DNA of 64,000 bases from contig JAMPEU010000008.1 of NCBI GenBank assembly GCA_023664865.1, positions 57,617 to 121,616 of the forward strand. Direction: 5' to 3'. The position numbers and the translations under genes were made by a program. Every line of letters starts with the position of its first letter. The first letter of the stretch is position 1. The notes under the pieces are model-generated. The model worked only from the letters and a program-made list of their open reading frames with translations, did not search any database and was not told the origin of the DNA. The DNA comes from Butyrivibrio sp. (GTDB lineage: Bacteria; Bacillota; Clostridia; Lachnospirales; Lachnospiraceae). Shown piece after piece: positions 7,315 to 15,124 of the stretch.

Positions 7315-8526
7315 GTGAAAAAAACCTTAAGAAAAATGAGCGTTGCGCTTCTTATAATATTGCAAATGAGTTTAATATGGGGGTGCGGCATCACGCCGAT
7401 AGAGCAGATGCAGGCCGAGAGCAGTAATGTTATGACAAGTGGCGAGAATGATAGTGTTATGTCAGATACCGAAAGCGATAATACTTTGCTGAACGACAAA
7501 AACAATACTGTTTTGTCAAATGCTAAAGATGCGAATGCTCTGTCCAATGCTAAAAGCAATAATACTCTGCTTGATGCCGAACCAAAAGACAACAAATCAG
7601 GCAATGTGCTTTCAGATAACGAAGAAACTATGGAAATCGAGAATAACTCAGAAAACGCTAATCAGGCGGATATAAATAAAAATCTGTTTTACGAAAAAGC
7701 TGACAGCCAGCATATAAACCGTTCAAGCGCGGATGCATACTTCCAAACCCTTATCGATGACGACATTTTTCAAGACGACAGCATGGCGCTTACCGGACTT
7801 ATAATAGAAGATATGGACGGAAACGGTCAGAATGACATGCTTATCACAGTAGCCTATGCAAAAGAAATTCAGTGGTACGGCTCCGGCTGCCTATGGATTT
7901 ATATGAACGACGACGAACCGTACTGCTTTGCAGAAGAAGACTGCTCTTATCACGGATATTTCGATGTTTTCTCGGCGGATATTGATAACGACGAAAATAC
8001 AGAAATCGTATTCAGCGCGCAGGGTTCAGGCTGCGGCGCGGTCGGCGACTCCTACAAGGCAATTTTTAAATATAAAGACCATCATATAGAAAGAATGGAA
8101 CTTCCTTCCACGCTTAATTCAGATTACGACTGCGGTATTACTGTTACAATAAGCCAAACGTCCGATGAAAACAGTTATTACGCATACTGCCCTTACTTTG
8201 ACGAAATGATTTCTTTTAGCGCACTCAATTCCATGGAGCCGCCAAGTTCCACACGCACAGTCGGCGGCAATGTGCGGGGCTTTTTCGACCTTAAATGCGT
8301 GGAATATGAAGGGAAAAACGCGCTTCAGGCCTCGGAATACTTAAATGGAGAAGGCGGCATCGTACATTGCGTTGCCACGGCGCAATTTCTGATTGTCTGG
8401 GACGAGAACGGTGAGCCGAGCGTAGCTAAATGGTGGATTTTGATGGATGGGGATTCTTCAAATGATGGCTCTTCCGGCAAAATTGCCTATGCGGACGAAT
8501 CATTGGCCGCGATGCTGCATGGGTGA
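7315..8526 (+). CDS. Secreted lipoprotein with Asn/Asp-rich linker and FG-GAP/EF-like segments
   Basis: GTG start preceded by gggggat. The N-terminus is a lipoprotein signal peptide ending in LIWGC, so the protein should be anchored to the outer face of the membrane. Residues about 35-115 are low complexity with degenerate repeats (NNTVLSNAK, DANALSNAK, SNNTLLDAE). The C-terminal domain has two VCBS/FG-GAP-like blocks with calcium-loop character (EDMDGNGQND and ADIDNDENTE). I do not recognise a specific function. The upstream 11-bp repeats suggest induction by a two-component system. Confidence 0.75.
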   Translation: MKKTLRKMSVALLIILQMSLIWGCGITPIEQMQAESSNVMTSGENDSVMSDTESDNTLLNDKNNTVLSNAKDANALSNAKSNNTLLDAEPKDNKSGNVLSDNEETMEIENNSENANQADINKNLFYEKADSQHINRSSADAYFQTLIDDDIFQDDSMALTGLIIEDMDGNGQNDMLITVAYAKEIQWYGSGCLWIYMNDDEPYCFAEEDCSYHGYFDVFSADIDNDENTEIVFSAQGSGCGAVGDSYKAIFKYKDHHIERMELPSTLNSDYDCGITVTISQTSDENSYYAYCPYFDEMISFSALNSMEPPSSTRTVGGNVRGFFDLKCVEYEGKNALQASEYLNGEGGIVHCVATAQFLIVWDENGEPSVAKWWILMDGDSSNDGSSGKIAYADESLAAMLHG

Positions 8527-8562
8527 GCAAAAGTCGTGCCACTGTCTATTGGTATAATCGTG

Positions 8563-8613
8563 TATGCCATGACTACGGCGCAATTCCCGATTATATGGGA
8601 TAATCACAACTAA
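8563..8613 (+). pseudogene. Remnant of a duplicated lipoprotein C-terminus
   Basis: In frame, this stretch encodes YAMTTAQFPIIWDNHN and a stop. It parallels HCVATAQFLIVWDENG inside the lipoprotein gene just upstream (8371-8418), including the identical 11-mer acggcgcaatt. It looks like the decayed end of a tandem paralogue. It is too short to be a gene. Confidence 0.4.
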
Positions 8614-8637
8614 GCAAAAATGGAAAAATGGATTGAT

Positions 8638-9618
8638 TTATCGTTCGACATGCCAATATCTCCGAATTTGTTCCGTCGTAAGATTGTCTGAAAAATTCTT
8701 CTTAAGCTGCAAAAAACGCTCCAAATCCATTAATATAGCATACAATATGGCACGTTCCTCAAATTCTTCCCTTGTGACAGGAAGATGGGACTCCTTCATC
8801 TGTAAAAGCAGTTCCGATAACGATTCAAGCAATGCCTTGGCATTATTGGACTCCCCGAAAGTAACGCCTATTTCATGAATAAACCCTGAAATTTGCCCCG
8901 CCTGCGGCGGAATCTTCCGGATACTGACAATTTTCTTGTAAATCTCTTTTAGCACAGCGCACTGCTGTTCCCGCATATTCATATAAGCGATAAAATATTC
9001 CGACTCTTGAAAAAACGTATTATTAGTATAATCAAGCGCCTGCTTTTTACCTATAGAAACATCGGACGCAAGCTTATCAAAACATGTACCCGTGTAATCC
9101 GATTTATCTTCTTTTTGTATATATTCCGACATGCGGAAAAGCACGTTTCGTAAATCCTCTTCCAATATCCGCTGCATCTTGCGGATTTCCTTTACCTTAC
9201 CCGGCATATAAAGATTAAGCAGCGTGCCGATTCCTGCGCCGATACACAGCAGCATTGCCTCATTCCCTACTACAGAAAACGACATATCTTTCTTCGCCAG
9301 ATAATGCGTAACAAGAACCGCATTAGTGGAAACGGCATTGCTAAGACCTAACGGTTTACAGCAGATGGCAAAGAGAAACAGGAAGATACCGAAAGAAACT
9401 ACCCGGTATCCGACAAAATTAAATACCGCATATGCAAGGATTACCGCCAGCAAAAACGCCGCAATCCGCTTGATGGATATAGCAATGGTTTCTTTGGTCG
9501 TGTCCTGTATCGTCAAAAGCGTGATAATGCCCGCAGACGCGCTATAATCTAATCCAAGCGCATCGGCGAGCAGCATAGCCGCCGCGCTCCCGACGGCGAT
9601 TTTGATGATTTTTAGCAT
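8638..9618 (-). CDS. Aromatic-acid exporter (FUSC/ArAE-like) membrane protein
   Basis: A 326-aa protein. Four to five closely packed N-terminal hydrophobic segments (about residues 1-140) are followed by a long helical cytoplasmic domain. This is the layout of the bacterial ArAE_1/ArAE_1_C group (formerly DUF939) related to fusaric-acid and aromatic-acid exporters. The N-terminal motif GSAAAMLLADALGLDYSASA and the block ITLLTIQDTTKETI are typical of that group. It stands alone, convergent with the lipoprotein gene. Substrate unknown. Confidence 0.8.
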   Translation of the reverse strand: MLKIIKIAVGSAAAMLLADALGLDYSASAGIITLLTIQDTTKETIAISIKRIAAFLLAVILAYAVFNFVGYRVVSFGIFLFLFAICCKPLGLSNAVSTNAVLVTHYLAKKDMSFSVVGNEAMLLCIGAGIGTLLNLYMPGKVKEIRKMQRILEEDLRNVLFRMSEYIQKEDKSDYTGTCFDKLASDVSIGKKQALDYTNNTFFQESEYFIAYMNMREQQCAVLKEIYKKIVSIRKIPPQAGQISGFIHEIGVTFGESNNAKALLESLSELLLQMKESHLPVTREEFEERAILYAILMDLERFLQLKKNFSDNLTTEQIRRYWHVER

Positions 9619-9720
9619 GATGTCATTTTACTTCCCAATATCCGTTTTTATTTGCTCCGTGTCGTATTATTATGCCCGCTTTTTTAACCTTCAAGACATT
9701 GCGAATTATAAAAGCATAAA

Positions 9721-9924
9721 TCAAATACTCTTTTCGGCATCTTCCATAATACTTAATTCCGTGAAATCATCACTTGAATGAATAAAAACCCGTCTTAAAT
9801 AGTCTAAACCTCCATCAACACTACAACGACCACATTTGCAAGAAACAAAATTATTCCTATAAGTAGATTCAATAATATCCCCACACAGATTGCATTGTAC
9901 AACATTCTTGATAATCTTCTGCAC
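9721..9924 (-). CDS. Small cysteine-cluster protein (DUF7695-like)
   Basis: The open frame extends further upstream, but I place the start at GTG 9924 because gaggtgg sits 5 nt before it and the sequence before that looks non-coding. The 67-aa product has a zinc-ribbon-like pattern: CNLCGDIIES, then CKCGRCSVDGGLDYLRR. From memory this matches the small family named DUF7695. It is the first gene of the accessory region on this side. Function unknown. Confidence 0.65.
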   Translation of the reverse strand: MQKIIKNVVQCNLCGDIIESTYRNNFVSCKCGRCSVDGGLDYLRRVFIHSSDDFTELSIMEDAEKSI

Positions 9925-10063
9925 AGTTACCACCTCGGCTATATAATACATCGGTTCGGAGGCTATGGCAACGATAAAGTGTTTACTTTCAGCCTTTATT
10001 TCATGGCAATGTTGATTTATTTGCGATAAGATGCTACAATTGTAATTGATATAACATAATAAA

Positions 10064-10408
10064 TTGAAAATTATAGAAAAAAATATGCTGTATCTTGGGA
10101 CAACAATAGGTGGACTAAATATTATCAAAGCAATTTCAAAATCTCATACATCAGGGAAAGCGGTTGCTTATTTTAACGGAGACAGATGCTATGCTTTAGT
10201 TTGCTGTCAAGACAAGTGCGAAAAGCATGCACTTTATTATCATCTACGATAAGCGTTCGCTTTACAAGCATTAAAAAGTTTCTTAAGCAGCAATCCGCTT
10301 TTTAGCTTTCCAGCAGATGGAACATTTGGGGATTTATCCGAATATGAACGCACCACTCTCTGCAAAATGAACCAATCCGAGTATATCTGGCAGGTCCTTG
10401 CCAAATGA
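10064..10408 (+). pseudogene. Broken gene with an in-frame stop (unknown family)
   Basis: The frame from 10064 encodes MLYLGTTIGGLNIIKAISKS followed by a coherent sequence to YYHLR. It then meets TAA at 10250-10252 and continues in the same frame for 51 more residues (AFALQALKSFL ... MNQSEYIWQVLAK) to TGA at 10406. No ribosome-binding site is obvious before either candidate start. The composition of both halves looks protein-like, so I read it as a gene lost by a nonsense change or a fused deletion scar. I do not recognise the family. Confidence 0.4.
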
Positions 10409-10445
10409 GCGACTTTGTGCCAATATGCCCATCTCCTACTACTGT

Positions 10446-11657
10446 TCAATAGTTGAACTCAATCCCTGTCACCACGGAATTGAAATCGCAAGCGGGCAGT
10501 GCCTCGAAGTAATCTGTTCGAAGTCCAACATCCAGCACATACATGAATGCTGCGAAATCATAAATAATCGGTTCACCTTTGTTCGCCATAATATTCTTTC
10601 TGATACTTTCTGTCTTGGCAATGAGACAGGTGTACTGATACTGCTTGTCAATAACCTGAGTATTCCCATTCGGATGCGCTTTCTGTAAATGCTGCCCACT
10701 GGTCAGCGCGATAAGATTCTCGATGTAGTCGGCAATCTCCGCAAACTCGTTCTGTGGGAAAATATGATGCATATGCGTTGCTTTCTCCCCAACAGAGAAA
10801 CGATCCAGTACTTCCGACAGTCCCGCACAATGAGCATCATTGAACTTGCGGAGATACTTCATTGCCCTGCTAATACGGTACTGATACATTTGCTCCGTCT
10901 TCGGCTGCGGATTGAAATCACCACGAGCAACATTCTTATCCTTGCCTACGGCATCATCTCTCCAATTAGTCTGGTTATACATGATTTTATCGTAGGTAAT
11001 CATAGACTTTGAAAGATACCCCTTTTCCACACCCTTCTTATGAAACTTACATGCAAGCGGATTCAAGACCTTGATAAAGATACGATTTGCTTCCACCGTC
11101 GTATTGATAGGCGTATATTTGATGCAGAAATCAGAGAACTTAGTCTTCAATTCCTGCAGAGACTCTTTTGTCTGCAACTCAAAAAAAGTCTCGAAATTAT
11201 CCCACAGGTCGCTGTCTTTCAGCGTCTTTTCAATGTAGAGACATAGAAACTCAAAAGAGTTACGCTCACGGAGAGCAATGTACTCCAGCACATCCATATT
11301 CTCTACACTGAACTGGATGGTGTTACATATCACGCCGTCCTCGCGCAAAACCCCAGCCGCCGCCAGCATCTTCATCGGCTGGCGAAAGAACTTGTTGTAC
11401 TCATCGAGTGTTGTTCTTATAGTCGGATCGGGCTTGCCGAACAGATGCTGTACGTTTTCTATCGCATATTCGGAATGCCAGATATCCGGCGACTGGAACG
11501 GTTGCTGACCTCCATTCTGAATGTAGTCAACGATGCAATCCGCCACAAAACAGACCGCATCCAAGGCGCACTTCTGGTCAATCCAGCGACCATTCCTAGT
11601 TTTACGGATGTCACATTCATGCTCATCCAAAAATCTCTGTAAAATTTTATTCGTCAT
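10446..11657 (-). CDS. HNH-type restriction endonuclease (candidate type II/IIS)
   Basis: The 403-aa protein has a C-terminal HNH nuclease motif: MHHIFPQNEF (His297-His298), Asn314 in IENLIALTSG, and His323/His328 in GQHLQKAHPNG. The N-terminal region (DIRKTRNGRWIDQKC, FVADCIVDY) is likely the DNA-recognition part. It starts inside the end of the methyltransferase gene, with an 11-nt overlap (atgacgaataa), so the two are translated together as a restriction-modification pair. The recognition site cannot be read from the sequence. Confidence 0.75.
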   Translation of the reverse strand: MTNKILQRFLDEHECDIRKTRNGRWIDQKCALDAVCFVADCIVDYIQNGGQQPFQSPDIWHSEYAIENVQHLFGKPDPTIRTTLDEYNKFFRQPMKMLAAAGVLREDGVICNTIQFSVENMDVLEYIALRERNSFEFLCLYIEKTLKDSDLWDNFETFFELQTKESLQELKTKFSDFCIKYTPINTTVEANRIFIKVLNPLACKFHKKGVEKGYLSKSMITYDKIMYNQTNWRDDAVGKDKNVARGDFNPQPKTEQMYQYRISRAMKYLRKFNDAHCAGLSEVLDRFSVGEKATHMHHIFPQNEFAEIADYIENLIALTSGQHLQKAHPNGNTQVIDKQYQYTCLIAKTESIRKNIMANKGEPIIYDFAAFMYVLDVGLRTDYFEALPACDFNSVVTGIEFNY

Positions 11658-14172
11658 CTTCTTTTAACACCCCATAAAAATACACACTTGTCTTATCAAC
11701 ATTGATGGACTGCGTTGACAGATTTCTTGCAATTCCATAGAACCGCCTGTATTCCTCCGTGGAGAAATAAGCCCTTTGTCTCCTTGTAAGCCGCAAAGGT
11801 TTCTTCGGAATCAAAACCGCGACAGAGCCATCTGGGATAGTTCCAGGAAGATTCTCAATCACCCGCGGATTATAGGTCATGTTCGGCGTAAGGTAAACAC
11901 TGTCATCATTCACATACCGATAGGCGGAAAGGCCGACAGCCTTTTTCTCCGGCAGATAGACATCATAATCCGAAATGTGCGTGACGCCTTGTCCGTCATC
12001 ATCAATATTCCGCGCCTTGATTACCCACAGGGAAGAAGATCCCTGTTCCTGACTTGTAATCGACTTCGTGATTTGCCTGTCCCGAAACACGGAAAACACA
12101 TCAAACAACAGTTTATCCGCCACCACGTCAAACTCCTCATCCCGGTAAATGATAAAGTAAGGAAACCTCTTATCCGTCAAGTAGGACTGCTCCCGAACTG
12201 ATTTGCGATTAAACTTCATGCTATAAACCGTAGTTTCTTTCGGCTTCATCCTTGGATATACAATAAGGCACATGGTTTCAATCGACACCCCGGTGAAACC
12301 ACAACGTCCGAAATCAATGATAGTTTCCATTCTCATCTGGCGCAGAAGATCCCTTGTGTCCGCAAATTCATCTGTACTAAGTAATGTCTTGTTCAGCACC
12401 AATGCAACACAGTCACTGCAGTGGATACATTTTTCCAAAAACATCTCCGAGAGATTATTGGTAACCCGATTTGCGTTTGACGCAATACCCAATTCAATCT
12501 CCAGCGTCCTTTCCTTCAGCTTCGAAAACGGCGGATTTCCAACCGCCAAATCATACCGATACATCGTGTGATAAGTAAGGAAATCCTGACATACCCGGTT
12601 GATTGTAAAGTTCTGCGGGATGTCAAGTTTCTCCAGCATGATATTGAGAGTTTCAATGCTGTCTAAATCAATGTCCACTACATCAAGAATAACATGGGGG
12701 ACATCCCCATACTTCTTAAAGAGAAAAGGTATGAAACTGCCCGCTCCTACAGACGGCTCTAATATCCGAATCTCATCCTTACTGAATGTCGGCAGACTTC
12801 CCATAATCTCGTTCACAATGAACTTATTGGTATAAAATGCAGCATTCTTTTCCCTGCGGGCATTGCAAAGCTCTGTAATCCGCATAAGCGATGCCACATC
12901 CAGCGCAAGGGGATTATTTCTCAAAAAAGCACACAGACTTTTTCGCTCGTCCAGATGATTGTCTACAATGATTCTATTGATTTCAACCGACTCACACCTT
13001 TTCTGTTCCAGCTTGCTACGAATTGCCATGGCAAGTTGGCGCATGATTTCAGTTGGCACAGCTTCGCCCAAGCACTGCCGGATGTTCATTTCATGATTTT
13101 TATAGATGTCCTGCTTTTCCTTGTACGAGAGTACGTTCAGTTCCTCAAGGCTCATATCCACCCATCTAAAATCGTTAGGAATCGTCATCATCGCCATGAG
13201 TTCTCGGATGCTATAAACCCTGTCCTGCTCCGGGTGAATCGTATTCTGTGCCGCCAACTGGTCATTGCGAGTATGCACACATTGAATAAAGCGATCCCAG
13301 GGTTGCCTTGTGTATTTATCCCTATTTTTCCTAATGTTCTCAACAATCTTGCCGCCTAACACCCTGTGTGGACGCTTGGCAGGATCAGCATTGTCAAATG
13401 CGGATTCACCTTCCTTTAAGTCGTGAATCCACTCACGCATTTCAGGCTTATATGTACGGAACGCATGGTAAAAATCTTTAGTGCAGATTTCGCCCCATTC
13501 CAACCTTGGGAAATCATAAATTACTTCCCGTAGCGTCTTCTCTGGTCTGAACTCCGGGTAAAGGTCATACGGCGTGATGTTATTCCGATACTCCTTATCC
13601 ACACCAATCATCAATGTCCGTGTCCGCGAGGAGTTCGAGCCGTAATTCATAAAGTTCAGAATCCGCCCAGAAATGATGTAGTTCTTTCCGAGGACCTCCC
13701 TGACATACTCGCCAATAGATACCGTCCGCCCATCAGGCGTGATACAGAGCGTCTTTTGAAACGCCATGACATTCTCAAGGATAAAGAACCTCGGATTAAT
13801 CTGACAGATAATCTCAACAGACTCAACTACAAGGCTGTTCCTGCTTATATCTTTGTTATTCTTTTTATGATTAATGACGCTGATGCCCTGACAAGGCGGC
13901 GTAGCAATGATGACATCCACACGGTCATTCCCTTTTTTCTCCCATCTGTGGATTTCATCGTAAATTCTCTGCTTAATCTCATCGGATGTGATATCGCCGA
14001 CAATATAGCCAGAGTCGTATTCACATTTATGATTACAACGCTGCACCTGCATCCGCCGTTCGATGATCTCGTTGGTAGCAATGCAGTGATATCCTTCTAT
14101 CTGGAAACCGTGACAGCCAACACCAGCCGAACTAAACAGCGTCACATACGTCATACTATTATCTTTTAACAT
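11647..14172 (-). CDS. Fused DNA methyltransferase: C5-cytosine plus N6-adenine domains
   Basis: I start at ATG 14172 because ggagg lies 6 nt upstream; product 841 aa. The N-terminal half is a C5-cytosine methyltransferase: motif I TLFSSAGVG (12-20), PPCQG with the catalytic Cys (92-96), ENV (133-135), SRTRTLMIGV (motif VIII), and RVYSIRELMAMMTIP and NIRQCLGEAVP (motifs IX-X). The C-terminal half is an amino-methyltransferase: ILEPSVGAGSF (motif I, 470-480) and VGNPPFSK (motif IV, 544-551), then a target-recognition-like tail. Two activities in one chain fit an asymmetric site whose two strands need different methylation. Confidence 0.88.
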   Translation of the reverse strand: MLKDNSMTYVTLFSSAGVGCHGFQIEGYHCIATNEIIERRMQVQRCNHKCEYDSGYIVGDITSDEIKQRIYDEIHRWEKKGNDRVDVIIATPPCQGISVINHKKNNKDISRNSLVVESVEIICQINPRFFILENVMAFQKTLCITPDGRTVSIGEYVREVLGKNYIISGRILNFMNYGSNSSRTRTLMIGVDKEYRNNITPYDLYPEFRPEKTLREVIYDFPRLEWGEICTKDFYHAFRTYKPEMREWIHDLKEGESAFDNADPAKRPHRVLGGKIVENIRKNRDKYTRQPWDRFIQCVHTRNDQLAAQNTIHPEQDRVYSIRELMAMMTIPNDFRWVDMSLEELNVLSYKEKQDIYKNHEMNIRQCLGEAVPTEIMRQLAMAIRSKLEQKRCESVEINRIIVDNHLDERKSLCAFLRNNPLALDVASLMRITELCNARREKNAAFYTNKFIVNEIMGSLPTFSKDEIRILEPSVGAGSFIPFLFKKYGDVPHVILDVVDIDLDSIETLNIMLEKLDIPQNFTINRVCQDFLTYHTMYRYDLAVGNPPFSKLKERTLEIELGIASNANRVTNNLSEMFLEKCIHCSDCVALVLNKTLLSTDEFADTRDLLRQMRMETIIDFGRCGFTGVSIETMCLIVYPRMKPKETTVYSMKFNRKSVREQSYLTDKRFPYFIIYRDEEFDVVADKLLFDVFSVFRDRQITKSITSQEQGSSSLWVIKARNIDDDGQGVTHISDYDVYLPEKKAVGLSAYRYVNDDSVYLTPNMTYNPRVIENLPGTIPDGSVAVLIPKKPLRLTRRQRAYFSTEEYRRFYGIARNLSTQSINVDKTSVYFYGVLKEDDE

Positions 14173-14190
14173 AGGAATCCTCCGCAAACG

Positions 14191-14391
14191 CTATTTTTTA
14201 TATTCCACAATGTCACCGAAATCCGCATCCAAAACCTCGCATATTTTCTCAAGCACCGTCATTGTCACTTCCTGATCTTTCTTCATCCGCGTGACCGTGT
14301 TTGGTGCGATGTCAGCAGCTCTTCGCATTTCGGCAACGCTCATATTTTTATCTATCAGCAACTTCCATAATCTATTATATGAAACTGACAT
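14191..14391 (-). CDS. Small XRE-family regulator, probable restriction-modification controller
   Basis: A 66-aa single-domain helix-turn-helix protein (NMSVAEMRRAADIAPNTVTR, then MTVLEKICEVLDADFGDIVEY), the size and type of C proteins that time restriction-modification expression. ATG 14391 has ggagga upstream. It is the first gene of the operon, 18 bp before the methyltransferase start, and the promoter and palindrome at 14465-14517 lie just upstream. A housekeeping XRE role cannot be excluded. Confidence 0.8.
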   Translation of the reverse strand: MSVSYNRLWKLLIDKNMSVAEMRRAADIAPNTVTRMKKDQEVTMTVLEKICEVLDADFGDIVEYKK

Positions 14392-14464
14392 ATATGTCCT
14401 CCAACTCTAACCCATTTCAACTGGTATCACTCGGCATTCTGTAAGTCACAAGAACCTACCACTC

Positions 14465-14493
14465 ATTATAGCGCAATCTCATGGTCGTCGCAA
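14465..14493 (-). promoter_or_regulatory. Promoter of the restriction-modification operon
   Basis: On the minus strand TTGCGA (14493-14488), a 17-bp spacer and a consensus TATAAT (14470-14465). The transcript would begin about 65 nt before the controller gene. Confidence 0.75.
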
Positions 14494-14499
14494 TAGTTT

Positions 14500-14517
14500 T
14501 TCGCACTTTATTGCGAA
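14500..14517. promoter_or_regulatory. Palindrome ttcgca-N6-tgcgaa upstream of the -35 box
   Basis: Perfect 6+6+6 inverted repeat immediately upstream of the -35 element of the restriction-modification promoter. The related sequence ttgcga recurs in the -35 box itself. This is the usual place for an activator C-box, so it is a candidate binding site for the 66-aa XRE protein. Confidence 0.5.
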
Positions 14518-14520
14518 ATT

Positions 14521-15057
14521 TTATTTACCTCTTTCGAGAACGCCTGTTCTGCGCAAATTTAGGGCAGTTTCTTGGAAATCTTGACACTCTGAAAGATAGC
14601 CCATAGTTTTAAGCATAGAGAAAATTTTACCCACAGCTTCTAAATAATCAGATGCCAATACTAAGCCAATTCCATCAAACATAATTGACACTTCCGGCTT
14701 TGTATCCTCTGTGGCTTTAGCCACTACATCTAAATATTTTTTTAACAACTCTTTAATTCTTTTTCTGTCACTATCCCGTTGTGCTTCAATCGTTAGATAA
14801 TGCGCTTCATTGCCTAATAGTCTACAATTATTGGCATCATAATATTGTACTATACATTCTTGAATTTCTTGATGTTTTGTATACCATAATCTTGTTTGTG
14901 GTTGATATGTAAAAACATATCGCGGAATATTTATTACAAAATTCTGCACATGTTCCGGATAACGATATAATGGTATTCTCCGCAAAAAACAAATGTTCAT
15001 GCTGCTGCACTTATTACAATTAAGATATTCAAGCATATTTTTATAATTATAATTCAT
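14521..15057 (-). CDS. Unknown protein between the restriction-modification and IetAS-like genes
   Basis: Start placed at ATG 15057 behind aaggagagg; product 178 aa. The N-terminus has a cysteine cluster (CNKCSSMNIC). The rest is mixed helix and strand, with no signal peptide or membrane helix and no motif I recognise. It is transcribed with the flanking defence genes: its stop lies just before the restriction-modification promoter and its start 68 bp after the subtilase gene. It may be a third component of the subtilase/ATPase system or an independent defence gene. Confidence 0.6.
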   Translation of the reverse strand: MNYNYKNMLEYLNCNKCSSMNICFLRRIPLYRYPEHVQNFVINIPRYVFTYQPQTRLWYTKHQEIQECIVQYYDANNCRLLGNEAHYLTIEAQRDSDRKRIKELLKKYLDVVAKATEDTKPEVSIMFDGIGLVLASDYLEAVGKIFSMLKTMGYLSECQDFQETALNLRRTGVLERGK

Positions 15058-15124
15058 AAGATTTCCTCTCCTTTTCACAAATTATATAGTTTTCGTATAT
15101 TTTTAAATTATATATTCCTATTCC

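Noticed and set aside
9721-10128. Full 135-codon version of the small cysteine protein
   Set aside because: The first 68 codons look non-coding, and a good ribosome-binding site precedes an internal GTG, so the shorter 67-aa form was chosen.
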